A stretch of 57,683 nt of DNA from Mesostigma viride (taxonomy: Eukaryota; Streptophyta; Mesostigmatophyceae; Mesostigmatales; Mesostigmataceae): contig RPFO01001798.1 of assembly GCA_009746045.1 (NCBI GenBank), positions 40,001-97,683 of the forward strand. Reading direction: 5' to 3'. The position numbers and the translations under genes were made by a program. Position 1 is the first letter of the stretch. Every line of letters begins with the position of its first letter. Positions 21,359 to 31,265 of the stretch are shown one piece after another. The notes under the pieces were generated by a model, which worked only from the letters and a program-made list of their open reading frames with translations, did no database searches and had not been told where the DNA came from.

Positions 21359-22984
21359 TCGGGGTTCTTTGAACGGAGTTTCTTCTATACGTGAATGCGG
21401 GAACAAGAGGCCGCTGGATGAGCGGCTTATAGGTCGTAGTGTTTACTCGTAGCTGTTTGGCTAGAGCTATGGGTGCTGCGGAGCAAAATCCCAAAAGCAC
21501 TGGTTGCACTGGCCACTTGGCCAGTGGTGAGACTTCCAGTTGTTAACCGGCCAGGCGTAGTTCCTCGCCCGGTTAACTAAAAGAAAAGCAAATGATTACC
21601 TCCGGTCCGCACCTTTTCCCCAGCTTGGGGTCTTTGGTGGGCCGGATGCCGTGACAGGTGCTCAACTGTCGCTTGGTCGGCCCAGTGCGCGAGCTGGTGC
21701 TCCGTACCTGGGGATGCTTGCACCCCGGGTTGGAGCCGGATGGCTGGCACTGGCGACCCCTGTCTCGGTCCGCGGCCTGCGGCTTTTTCTTCGGAAATTG
21801 CTGCTGGCCAGCAAACTTTGCAATTGCCTTCCGCCGAGGGGGGGTGGTTGGGGCTGGGGACGGCGATGGGAAAAGCGCCTAAGCTAGAAATTTTTTCCCC
21901 ACGCATAGAAACCTCGGGGGGAATGCGGTCTTGGCTGAACGGACTCTCGTTCAGCCAGGTGCCTGGGGCTGTGGCCTCGGGCATCCGGGCTGGCGGGGCC
22001 TGGGCTAGGTCCACGTTTTTTCTCGAAGCACCCCGGGTCTATGGGGAGACGGCCATAGCGGTACCGACTCGGGGCCCCGAGAGGGGTCATGATAGGCTGG
22101 CCGTGCGCAATCGCAGTGCAAATGCGCTGGGCCTTTTTGGGCCTGGCCATGCATCCACAGCCGCCGGGCACACGCCTCCCGATGTGGGGGGGCTCCCGTT
22201 TTGCGGCAGGGCGGTCACTTGTGACAACGAGCAAGGTGGAGTGCGGCTTCAAGGGAAAGCCAGGGCGGGGGTGATTGGGCAACGTACTTCATGAAGGGCC
22301 TTGAACGGCGTGCCTCCGGGCATGTCAATTAGTGTCACATGTATGCTTCCACTTATTGTTTTAATGAAGATGCTGGTTTTTGTGGGAGCTACGTGGGACA
22401 TGAATCGGGGTTCTTTGAACGGAGTTTCTTCTATACGTGAATGCGGGAACAAGAGGCCGCTGGATGAGCGGCTTATAGGTCGTAGTGTTTACTCGTAGCT
22501 GTTTGGCTAGAGCTTTTGTGATTAGTAGATGCAATATAGTGCATGGTTGAAAAATGAATTAAATAAAATGTGCGTTCCGCGCTTGGGTTGATTATAACCG
22601 GGCGGAACGGGGCGTGAGGTGCAGTGCCCCTGAAAAGAACAACCTACGCATTATTTAATACTAGCCGTGCAGATTCGGGATATTCTACCCCCGGTCTGTA
22701 CGGTTAGCGTCTTACTAGCATCCACTAAACATAAGGGTTTAATGACGTCAGTTAGCTAGGGATAAGGGAGGTTTTGCGACTAAAAGCCGCTCTGGCTGGT
22801 TTTGTCGGCCTCTTTCTTTGCTCCCCACCCACCCACCCGTGTCTTGGTTGCCTCTAGGGCAACGTACTTCATGAAGGGCCTTGAACGGCGTGCCTCCGGG
22901 CATGTCAATTAGTGTCACATGTATGCTTCCACTTATTGTTTTAATGAAGATGCTGGTTTTTGTGGGAGCTACGTGGGACATGAA
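21359..22984 (-). mobile_element. non-autonomous split-repeat YR retroelement (element 4)
   Basis: In minus-strand order this element is U1 (22984 to ~22857), a GGGTGGGTGGGTGGGG tract (22838-22823), V1 (22822-22405), U2 (22404 to ~22277), a GC-rich internal region (22276-21469), and V2 (21468-21359). U1 and U2 are nearly identical over 128 bp, and V1 and V2 share their final 110 bp. U2 directly abuts V1, the B1-A2 contiguity of split-repeat elements. There is no coding region. The internal ~800 bp holds only overlapping shadow ORFs. Confidence 0.75.
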
Positions 22985-24368
22985 CTACTGTTCTACGAGT
23001 AAGTTCTCATGACCTGACCTCACACACTAGGTTTGCTTTTTGTTTTTTTGTTCGTTGCAAGGTTTTTCCATGAATTCCATCCCCACCTCATTTTCTTTTT
23101 CTTTCTTTTTACTTTACTTTTTCTTCTTGTCATTCTTATGTATGCCTAGCTGTATTCAACAATTTTGTATTTTCATATGTAATAATTTGTTCTTCTTCTC
23201 ATTTCATTGTTATCATTATTTTATTACTTTATTCTTTATTTTTAATGTTTTACTTCTTTCTTGCTTTCGGCCGGGCCCACTTCAAATGTTCCGAAAAGTG
23301 TGACACTTTTGGTCGTTTTTTTGACTTTTTCGACGATCGTCACTCTGCAGAGTGATTCGTCGTGCGAAATCGTGCGAAATCGTGCGAAATTGTGCGAAAT
23401 TTGCTGAAATCGTGTGAAATTTGCTGAAATCGTGCGAATTTGTGCGAAATTTGCTGAAATTGTGCGAAATTTCATGTGAAAAATGTCGACGGTAAAAAAT
23501 TTTGATGTGCACAACGTGTGTGAATTCATGCGAAATTTTGTCAAACGTCACTCCCCAAAACGACCCTTGGTTGAAATCCATGCGAAATTGTGCGAAATCA
23601 TGCAAAATTGTGCGAAATCGTGCGAAATCGTGCGAAAATGTGTGAAAATTTTGCGAAAATCACGCGAAAATCACGCGAACTCGTGCGAAATTTTATTTTT
23701 TTTTTGCGAAAAACGACCAAAAGTGTCACACACTTGGCTTGGACGGCGGAACATTTGAAGTGGGCCCGGCCTTTCTTTTTTTCTTTCCTTTACCACTTCT
23801 CTTGTGCCTCGTCTTTATTTCCCTCACTGTTCTGTTTGTTCATCCTATCTATTTTTTCACTGCCTACCCCCTGTTCACCGTACACTTTTTCATTGGAGTG
23901 AGCTGGGCACTAGGCTTTAGACCCTGTTGGATAGAAGACCCCCGGCCGGGAACCCGTGGACGCTGAAACATCGCAGTGACTCCGGCCTGACCCATAGTCC
24001 AACATCGCCTGTGCCTCCCCATATCCCAGCCATGACCTCTTTCTTTATTTCATTTTTGTAGTAGTATTTACTTATTATTGTTCGTATTATTACTATTTAC
24101 AGTACATGTTCTTTTCTTTTTTCTTTCTTTCTTTTTCTTTTATCTTTTTCCCTTTGTAATGTATACTCCTTACTTTTTCTTTTAGCCCCTTCGTGTATGC
24201 GGGTATGCGTTCCCTCTTTTCCTTCTTAGTTTTGGTTGTTTTTGTTTTTGTTGTTTTTGTTGTTGTTGTTGTTGGTGTGTGTGTGTGTGTGTATTTGTAT
24301 GTGTGTGTGTTTTCCCTAAAAATCTTTCTTGTTACTCTCAGTCTCCCTCCATGCAGGTCTTCCTAGAG
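22985..24368 (+). other. pyrimidine-rich tract, no gene
   Basis: The + strand is dominated by T and C outside the MITE at 23269-23771, with runs such as tttctttctttttctttt and a (TGT)n/(GT)n segment at 24247-24310. Open frames here encode only F/L/S-rich artefacts. Confidence 0.6.
23269..23771. mobile_element. 503-bp MITE with 25-bp perfect terminal inverted repeats
   Basis: The first 25 bases (GGCCGGGCCCAC...) and last 25 bases are exact reverse complements, flanked by TTTC on both sides (23265-23268 and 23772-23775), a probable 4-bp target duplication. Inner partial inverted repeats (aaaagtgtgacacttttggtcg / cgaccaaaagtgtcacac) extend the termini. The interior carries about 25 decamer-like units 'tcgtgcgaaa' in one orientation, in two blocks (23357-23475 and 23577-23695). 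There is no transposase, so it is a non-autonomous DNA transposon. Confidence 0.8.
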
Positions 24369-24373
24369 ATAGC

Positions 24374-24849
24374 AGTTAGAGTGCGGTGGGATATATTGCT
24401 TGAGAACACTGAAGGCTGTGAGCAATGAATTGCTTGGTTCATTAGAAAATAGGTTTACCCTTTATCAACGTTCCTCTCACCGGCTGCGCCGCCAGTGACC
24501 GTTGGGTGCAGCAGACCGTTGGCCCGAGGCCACACGATGACAGGTAGCCGTCTAGTCACTGCATCGTGCGATCACAGATCAATGCACGCTGCAGTACGGT
24601 CCCTATCTAGGATACTCTAGTACCGTCCAATGACAGGACACTACGTATACTGGGTACTGACATCTGTCACGTACCTCAGTACCCAAAGTACCTATCTAGG
24701 GAAACGTATGCGACTCGACTAGCATTCCTATCTGCATAGCCCACGTGGTATTTATATTCACATACCAACGTAGGTTTACAAGGCTTATTCATACGTTGTA
24801 TTCACAATGCCTTTGAGACTTAGTCTACAGCAAAGCATGGAGACTAACT
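24374..24849 (-). repeat. 3' LTR of the Copia-like element
   Basis: This 476-bp copy is nearly identical to 30136-30611. It starts AGTTAGAGTGCGG and ends ACTAACT. On the minus strand the region just inside it (24850-24900) is A-rich rather than a clear polypurine tract. Confidence 0.93.
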
Positions 24850-25223
24850 CCAGTATTGTTTTATTATTTATTTCTTAATGCAGGTCTGCACCCCCAACAT
24901 TATTGTTATTGTTTTTAAGTTGATTAGGGGTACAAAAGAGACATGGCTGGTTGAGCCAGGTTGGTTACAGCTGGCTGTTCTGGCCAGGTGTTATATTGCA
25001 CATTAAATAAGGTGTACACAGCTGGCTGGTTTGGCCAGTTACTGAAGCACACATTAAGTAAATGGATACAAAGCTTGTGTCCTCAAGCTGCAAATGGATA
25101 CAAATCTGACCTAGCCAGCACTCACACCCCACAACGAATGTGTTGAATTTTATGGCGCCCAGCAGCTATCGCTGTGGTAAGGGGGTGTGGTGGTTGTGTA
25201 CTGTGCTATGGCCAGTCATTTAT

Positions 25224-26110
25224 TCAAACACTGACTCTGATATCATAGGGGTTCATGTTCTGAAAGAGGAGCTGGTACTGTTGGCCAGCAGCATCCCGCA
25301 GCTTCGTGAGAGCGTCTGCTGGGTTGTCCTCATCATCCACATGAGTCCAGCTGGAAAAATAGGTGGCCTCCTGTTTGAGGATCACCCAATCCAAGTCAGT
25401 GTGGACAGCAGCAGAACAGATTTCTTGGTTAGAAAACTGATCACAGATTGGCTGTCAGTATAGAGATGTGAGATGACATTGCATGTGCTGCCTGCCTGGG
25501 TTTGTAGCCAGGTGAGCATGTGCTGCAGGGAACGAGCATGCAATGCAGCAGACACCACAGCACGACATTCAGCTGAGTTGCTGCTGCCAGGTTTTCTGCG
25601 GTGTAGCCTGCTGTACCAGGAAGTGAGGGACATGTAATCTGACCTGTTGGTGAGAAAAAACAGCCCTGATTCCCGTGCCCCCATCTGATTGATTGTTCTG
25701 CTCTCCATGGAGCTGTCCATGACACATTGGATGTGGATGTCTTCCATCAGATTCAGGCCATGGAGGATGAGGGGGGGACAGTCATGATCAACTTCCTGAT
25801 GTGACTGCATTTGATTTGACTAGAACATCATGGGTGACCCTGCTGATGACAGCTAAGGGAGCCCCACAGATGGCTGACCACCACCCCAGTTTGCCCTGAA
25901 CAGTGGCACACATGTGTAAGGGGAGGCAGGTGTGATGCAGCAGATCTAGACAATCTTGGATATATTCTGCAGGAGGAGAGAGAGAGCAGACCCATTGATC
26001 TGGCTGCCTGTGCAGCTGCAACATGATGCCACAGAACTGGATGGGGGTTGTGCTCAATTCCACCTGTTTGCCAATCTCATATGATTCCTGGACCTGCTGA
26101 ATAAATTTTC
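25224..26110 (-). pseudogene. Copia RT end and RNase H, frameshifted
   Basis: After the main pol frame shifts near 26110, the protein continues as 'QVQESYEIGKQVELSTTPIQ...' (RT end), shifts again near 25800 to 'IQCVMDSSMES..QMGARESG', and again near 25437 to 'VHTDLDWVILKQEATYF..WTHVDDEDNPADALTKL', stopping at 25224-25226. Copia RNase H landmarks are present: the D in VMDSS, 'SSNSAECRAV' for SS..AEY.A, 'LYTDSQSVI' for the third Asp, and 'HVDDEDNPADALTK' for the terminal ADILTK motif. RNase H would remove the RNA strand after reverse transcription. Three frameshifts make this copy unable to produce an intact enzyme unless they are assembly indels. Confidence 0.75.
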
Positions 26111-29100
26111 CACCTCAGCTCTAGGCCCACAAATGAGTTGGTCATCTCCATGCCACACAAAGAACAGCAGTCCAGAGGGGGTGGGTACAACAAAAAAGCA
26201 TGGGTCCAGGTCATCATACGTGGCCTTGAGCTTTTTGAATACTTCCTCTGCTGAGTCTCTGAAAATTTTTGGGGCACTGACAAGCCCTTCCACCCCAATG
26301 TTGATGATAAGGTGGGGCTCATCAATATAAGGTTTCCACACAGCTGGGGTGTCTACCACGTACACCTTCCCTTTCCACACAGATTCAGCCTTTTCTGGGT
26401 CCCCCCTGAGGAAGGCCCTTTTAATATCAGTGGCTTTGCAGACATAGTCTTGGCCTGCATTGAGGTTGTGGAGGAATAGGGAGAGCATGATCCTGAGTGA
26501 GGTTTGTTGCAGCCCAGGTGTGTATGTTTCCCCTTTTGGCAGTGTGGATGTCCCCTTTAATTCTGTGACACATGGTCTGGCATGGAAGATTGGGGAGCCC
26601 ACTTTTTGTGGTTTTTGTTTGAGAACAAATTTTAATCTGAGCTTTTTGGCTCCCTCTGGCACGTCCCATGAAGGGGTGACAGGCGGTTTGTATTGAGGGT
26701 TTTTGGGGTTGGGCAGGACCCATTCCTGCCTGGCTTGGTGGACAATGGCCATCAGCCACTTGGTAAACCCTTTTTGTGTTTTGCATTCTTGTATGACGTG
26801 GGAGATTTGGTGGGGTGAGTGCATGGCTATGTCCCACTTACCCAGCCCAAAGGCTGAGGGATGGAGGAACTGGCTGTGCACTAACTTGTCCAGATCAGGG
26901 ATCTCCCCTGGTGCATACTGAGTGTTGACTGCCTTGATGACAGCATCCATACCAGGGACAATACTGGAGAGAGGGATTTTAAAGTGGTCCAGAGGAACTG
27001 CACCCACCCCTGTGACACTGAGCTCATTAGCTGAGATAAGCACCCCAGGATAGGATACAAAAGGTTCCCCCAACAAGGTGTTACCAGAGTACCCCTCCAC
27101 CACCTGGAAGGGTGTCTGAATACCAAGTATAGGGAGCATCACTTGTCCCACTACATCCAGTGAGCTTTGGCCTGAGAAATCCTGCACCCGTGCCCAAAAT
27201 GAAGGTGCAATCTCAAGACCAGGGATGGCTTGTGCACTGATCACACTGACCTGTGCCTGAGTGTCTATTGCCAGGGTCCAGGGGTCCTGACTAGTGCACA
27301 CAGCTGAGACTTTTGCCAACCCTGCGGCCACAGCAGCTTGTTGCTTATGTGACCTGTGTAATGCTTGCAAGGCGACTGCCAATTTGACCTCAGAGCGGGA
27401 GGTTGGCAGACAATTCGTGCCTTGGGGCTGAGCTAATGCTTCCAACCCAGCTACCTCGTGCCTGGTTAAGCAATCCCCAGGTTGTGAAGTGGGCCTGGCT
27501 TCACTGAGGGTGGAAGGGTTCACAGAGGGTGCTGTGGTGCTGTCAACAGCAGTAATTGGTGGCTCAGAGCTACTGCTGGGCATGCTGGAGTTGCCAGATA
27601 GAAGTAGTGAGTCCATGCTTAAAGACTCTTCCCCAGGCACGTCTGCCATGGGAGAATAATACTTCTTAATTCTATGACAGCTCACCCTGTGACGCTTCCC
27701 ATTGATATTGTGCTTGACCTCCACGGTCTTGCTGTTTTTGGTAAATCCACGGATGGTAACTGGACCTAGCCAAGTTCCAACCTTACCAAAGCTGTTTTCC
27801 TTGTAATAGAGAACTTGATCACCTTTTTGGAATACTGGCCTGGAATGGGTTTTATCTTTTTCTGCCAGTTTTGCTGAGGTTTGTGCACGTGCAGTGTTGT
27901 ACAGTGCTATCACCTCTGGGGGATATACACCTGCCTGCAGGCCTGCTGGGATTACTTCACCCCACGTGGCATGCAAGACAGGTCTCATGTTTAGGGTTGT
28001 GCACATTTCATGACACCAGAGTGCCCTGTCACAATAGACCCCTGAAGTAGCATCCTTGGAAGGATTTTTGGCTAGTAGGGTTTTGACAGATCTGATGGTT
28101 CTTTCAATGACCCCCTGACCCTCATGATCTTCCAGCCCAGCAATCTCTATTGCTTCACACCCTTCCAGGTCAGTCAGACAAGAAAATTGTTGATCAAGCA
28201 AAATTCTGTCAACTGGGTAGAATCTGGGTAAAGCAATCATGAGTGCAACACGTAGCTGCCCTGCAGACATGCCAGGTAGGGGTTCCATTACTGTGAACCT
28301 GGACCATGAGTCTTTTAGGATCAGGTAGGGTTGGACATCTTTGTTGATGTGCATCACATCCCCCACTATCATGCCCCTATTGGTGGAAGGAGTTGCAGTA
28401 TGCCATTTTTGAGGTTTGGGGCTATTGAACTGACATTCTTGACAGTGTTGTCTAGCCAGTTTTACTGCATTCCTGAGTTGTTTTCCCATGCTACTACCCC
28501 CCAGCCGTCTGGCCAGTTCCTCAGCCACTGTTTCATGACCCATGGCTAGGTGCAGCTGATGAGCAAGCTCCTTGATATCTATGGAGTTGTCAACAGTAGG
28601 GGTTAGTGCTTTTATGTAAGGTTCCAGAACAGGGTGTTGGGAGGACAGTAAGGTTGCTGCCTCAAAATCAATTATGCCCTGGTTGCCATCCCCAATGGTA
28701 ATGAGATCATCATCCTCAGAGTACATAAGGTGAGTGAACTCACATTGATTTGGGTAGCGAGGCCTGTTGCAACGGCTGCCTGGAGGCCCCAGGGGATGAC
28801 GTGCGTGCCAGCAGCCCGGGCAGAGATCCACCCCGTTGGCCAGGGAGTCGTTGTTGGGGCAGTTGTGCCGTGCGTGCCCTCGTTGGAAGCACCTCAGGCA
28901 CCTTATGGACCCCCCAGGGTTGCCAGGCTGGTTGTTGTTGTTGTTGTTGTTGTTGTTATTGGTGCCCTGCTGGGACCTGTTGTTGTTGTTGTTATGGCCC
29001 TGCTGGGACCTGTTGTTGTTGTTGTTTTGGCCCTGTTGGGACCTGTTGTTATTGTTGTTGTTGTTGTTGTTGTTGTTGGGGTTGCCATGCAGGGGCACAC

Positions 29101-29284
29101 GGTGCCACGTGTTGCCACGCCCCTGAGAGCCACTGCCCCCTTGGTGGGAGGACTTGTGGGTCTTGGGTGCCCCCCCTGGCTGGCCTGCCCCTTGCGTTTG
29201 TGGCCTTGGACACCCTGGACCTTGGGGTCCTGGGCCTGGGTTGCCAGTACCCAGGGGGTCCACTGCCTCCTCGATATAGAGCAT
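26054..29284 (-). CDS. Copia-like Pol: zinc knuckle, integrase, protease-like, RT
   Basis: This open frame has 1076 codons. An Asn/Gln-rich low-complexity stretch (68-118) precedes a CX2CX4HX4C knuckle (129-142) and a second Cys-rich segment (155-181). Integrase follows: HX4H...CX2C (H245, H250, C281, C284), then D309 (GDVMHIN), D364 (LLDQQF) and E394 (VIERTIR), and an SH3-like C-terminus (484-543). A protease-like segment comes next: LAIDTQAQVSVIS (671-683) and LLGEPFV (737-743), with Q where the catalytic D-T/S-G normally has G. RT covers about 880-1060: ARPCVTELKG, ATDIKRAFLRGD and FVWHGDDQLICG, where HGDD replaces YVDD. Protease-like after integrase departs from canonical Copia order (PR-INT-RT). 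The real frame probably enters upstream of 29284 from gag by a frameshift, so the Met is not a true start. Confidence 0.8.
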   Translation of the reverse strand: MLYIEEAVDPLGTGNPGPGPQGPGCPRPQTQGAGQPGGAPKTHKSSHQGGSGSQGRGNTWHRVPLHGNPNNNNNNNNNNNRSQQGQNNNNNRSQQGHNNNNNRSQQGTNNNNNNNNNNQPGNPGGSIRCLRCFQRGHARHNCPNNDSLANGVDLCPGCWHARHPLGPPGSRCNRPRYPNQCEFTHLMYSEDDDLITIGDGNQGIIDFEAATLLSSQHPVLEPYIKALTPTVDNSIDIKELAHQLHLAMGHETVAEELARRLGGSSMGKQLRNAVKLARQHCQECQFNSPKPQKWHTATPSTNRGMIVGDVMHINKDVQPYLILKDSWSRFTVMEPLPGMSAGQLRVALMIALPRFYPVDRILLDQQFSCLTDLEGCEAIEIAGLEDHEGQGVIERTIRSVKTLLAKNPSKDATSGVYCDRALWCHEMCTTLNMRPVLHATWGEVIPAGLQAGVYPPEVIALYNTARAQTSAKLAEKDKTHSRPVFQKGDQVLYYKENSFGKVGTWLGPVTIRGFTKNSKTVEVKHNINGKRHRVSCHRIKKYYSPMADVPGEESLSMDSLLLSGNSSMPSSSSEPPITAVDSTTAPSVNPSTLSEARPTSQPGDCLTRHEVAGLEALAQPQGTNCLPTSRSEVKLAVALQALHRSHKQQAAVAAGLAKVSAVCTSQDPWTLAIDTQAQVSVISAQAIPGLEIAPSFWARVQDFSGQSSLDVVGQVMLPILGIQTPFQVVEGYSGNTLLGEPFVSYPGVLISANELSVTGVGAVPLDHFKIPLSSIVPGMDAVIKAVNTQYAPGEIPDLDKLVHSQFLHPSAFGLGKWDIAMHSPHQISHVIQECKTQKGFTKWLMAIVHQARQEWVLPNPKNPQYKPPVTPSWDVPEGAKKLRLKFVLKQKPQKVGSPIFHARPCVTELKGTSTLPKGETYTPGLQQTSLRIMLSLFLHNLNAGQDYVCKATDIKRAFLRGDPEKAESVWKGKVYVVDTPAVWKPYIDEPHLIINIGVEGLVSAPKIFRDSAEEVFKKLKATYDDLDPCFFVVPTPSGLLFFVWHGDDQLICGPRAEVENLFSRSRNHMRLANRWN

Positions 29285-29817
29285 GGCAGCTCTGAAGTTG
29301 TCCCAGCTAGAGGGACTTGAGGCCTGTAAGCAGGGTACCTAGCCAGGACAGAAGGTTGCAAATTAGCTTTTGTTAGCCAGGTGTGGATGAGATACCTTGG
29401 TTGGAGCTTGAGAAGCTCAAGGTCTTTCTCAATCATTACCCTGTATGTTTTTGCATCCCCAGAGAGGTTATTCTTGTTCACCTTATATGCAGCAAGCCAG
29501 TTGAAACGTTCTACTGCTTCCATGTGGTTATTGGTAAGCACTAGCTGTTTCAGATCAGTGATAAAGGTAGGCCACTGTTCAATGGCTGCTTCAGGTGTCA
29601 GGGTGCGTTCCTGATAGGTTTGAATCAATGCTCTGATTGCAGGAGATGATTGATGGAATGTGGAGGAGGCCCTGAGAGCCTTAAACTGATGTCTAAGGTT
29701 AAGGCCTTCCATCCCATACTCCAAGCAAAACAAATTGCTTAGCTTGTTCAACAGTGTGACCCTCAGGCAAGCCAGCAATATTGATTTTGGATTCCTTTTT
29801 ATGAGGGTTAAACACAC
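28903..29817 (-). pseudogene. Copia gag body, frameshifted
   Basis: Residues from EYGMEGLNLRHQFKALRASS through LELLKLQPRYLIHTWLTKAN look like a capsid-type helical Gag of the UBN2/Copia kind. Beyond about 29320 the Gag sense moves to the pol frame ('SSWDNFRAAMLYIEEAVDPL'); the rest of this frame is a shadow of the Asn-rich linker. Upstream, around 29725-29830, the sense lies in yet another frame ('NPHKKESKINIAGLPEGHTV'). A single programmed shift cannot explain all of these, so this copy is broken. Confidence 0.6.
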
Positions 29818-29838
29818 CTGTGAGAGGGGGGTTGGCCC

Positions 29839-30117
29839 TCAAGAAGCCGTCGGAGTGGAGGGTAAGCCGGTCCCCCGGGGGGGAGCCGTCTCGGCCTCCG
29901 GCTTCTCAGGGGAGGGGGGTAGGTCGGTCGGCTTTGCAGCCGCCGTCCCCTCGTCCTGGCAAACATTGTGAGTCTTTTTGTTCTTTTTCTTTTTCTTGGA
30001 AATGGCCGCATCGCCAGCCGGCTTCTGGTTGTTGTCTTTGGGCATCCGCCGATCCTGCCCATCATCATCCTCGTTGTAGGTAAGCTTCTTAGCGACATTC
30101 TTGTTCGTGATAGCCAT
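29839..30117 (-). CDS. Copia gag N-terminus
   Basis: The ATG at 30117 begins MAITNKNVAKKLTYNEDDDG and the frame runs through a lysine-rich patch (KKKKKNKK) to a Pro-rich end, stopping at 29839. It starts only 18 bases inside the 5' LTR, so the leader is extremely short, and no stretch there resembles the usual TGG-type tRNA primer binding site. It probably continues as Gag in the next frame after a frameshift near 29840. Confidence 0.6.
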   Translation of the reverse strand: MAITNKNVAKKLTYNEDDDGQDRRMPKDNNQKPAGDAAISKKKKKNKKTHNVCQDEGTAAAKPTDLPPSPEKPEAETAPPRGTGLPSTPTAS

Positions 30118-30135
30118 GGTAGCAAATAAAATTCA

Positions 30136-30611
30136 AGTTAGAATGCGGTGGGATATATTGCTTGAGAACACTGAAGGCTGTGAGCAATGAATTGCTTGGT
30201 TCATTAGAAAATAGGTTTACCCTTTATCAACGTTCCTCTCACCGGCTGCGCCGCCAGTGACCGTTGGGTGCAGACCGTTGGCCCGAGGCCACACGATGAC
30301 AGGTAGCCGTCTAGTCACTGCATCGTGCGATCACAGATCAATGCACGCTGCAGTACGGTCCCTATCTAGGATACTCTAGTACCGTCCAATTATGACAGGA
30401 CACTACGTATACTGGGTACTGACATCTGTCACGTACCTCAGTACCCAAAGTACCTATCTAGGGAAACGTATGCGACTCGACTAGCATTCCTATCTGCATA
30501 GCCCACGTGGTATTTATATTCACATACCAACGTAGGTTTACAAGGCTTATTCATACGTTGTATTCACAATGCCTTTGAGACTTAGTCTACAGCAAAGCAT
30601 GGAGACTAACT
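30136..30611 (-). repeat. 5' LTR of the Copia-like element
   Basis: This 476-bp copy differs from 24374-24849 by a G/A change near its start and two 3-base indels ('gcagcag'/'gcag' and 'ccaatga'/'ccaattatga'). Transcription would start within it on the minus strand. Confidence 0.93.
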
Positions 30612-30616
30612 ATAGC

Positions 30617-31075
30617 CACGCGGCTCCCGCGGCCTTCGCGTCTTTCCTCTCAGACAACTACCCTAGTCCTACCACGGCGTTGGATCGCCATGCGTCCAGG
30701 CATAGTTGTCTCGATTCATATAGTTGGGGCATGATGCAGTTTGGCATTTTTTAGCGTGTTATGGGTTAACCCTGGGTATGCCCCTAAAACCCCTCAGGCT
30801 CTGGGAGAGGCCTTTATATCAGTTCTCCCAAACCGGCGCCTCTAAATGTGTTTCAAGCCTATCTGTGGGCTCTGGACTGGATGGGGCAGCCAACTACTGC
30901 ATCCACTATGAGTCAGCCATGCTTTGCCCATGCAGAGAGCCACTCTCTGCCGATCGAGACGCCATCATGCACTAGCCATTGCTTAGCCATAAGTAGTAAG
31001 TAAGTGCGTGAACATGCACTGCATGAAGGCATGCCACGGAGTACCCGATGAGGTACTTTTCTACGCGGATTAATG
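30617..31075 (+). mobile_element. LINE 3' UTR fragment and ATTC-array flank
   Basis: 30758-30990 is the + version of the fragment seen reversed at 7960-8212. 31013-31070 ('catgcactgcatgaaggcatgcca.ggagtacccgatgaggtact') recurs at 43364-43411 beyond the far end of the ATTC region, so the satellite and its insertions are bracketed by related sequence. Confidence 0.55.
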
Positions 31076-31265
31076 AATTCATTCATTCATGAACTCATTC
31101 ATTCATTCATTCATTCATGCATTCATTCATTCATTCATTCATTCATTCATTCATTCATTCATTCATTCATTCATTCATTCATTCATTCATTCATTCATTC
31201 ATTCATTCATTCATTCATTCATTCATTCATTCATTCATTCATTCATTCATTCATTCATTCATTCA
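31076..31265 (+). repeat. (ATTC)n array, segment 1
   Basis: About 190 bp of ATTC units, with minor variants near the left edge. It stops at ATTCA where element 1 begins. Confidence 0.98.

Larger units (their letters stand above)
24374..30611 (-). mobile_element. full-length Copia-like LTR retrotransposon
   Basis: The element is 6238 bp with two 476-bp LTRs, terminal AGTTAG...CTAACT, and a 5-bp target duplication ATAGC at 24369-24373 and 30612-30616. Read on the minus strand the order is gag, zinc knuckle, integrase, aspartic-protease-like domain, RT, RNase H. The LTRs differ by roughly one substitution and two 3-base indels, indicating recent insertion, yet gag and the RT/RNase H end contain several frameshifts. 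Confidence 0.92.

Noticed and set aside
21359-22984. Helitron (5' TC start)
   Set aside because: There is no CTRR end with subterminal hairpin and no Rep/helicase. The internal duplication of both termini fits the split-repeat model.
21359-22984. 5-bp ATGAA target duplication around the U-V unit
   Set aside because: ATGAA occurs at one side of every copy, including where the other side lacks it, so it is more likely part of the U end.
28730-29320. Plus-strand ORFs with poly-Val, poly-Cys or poly-Leu runs
   Set aside because: They are the antisense of the Asn-rich linker in the Copia pol frame.
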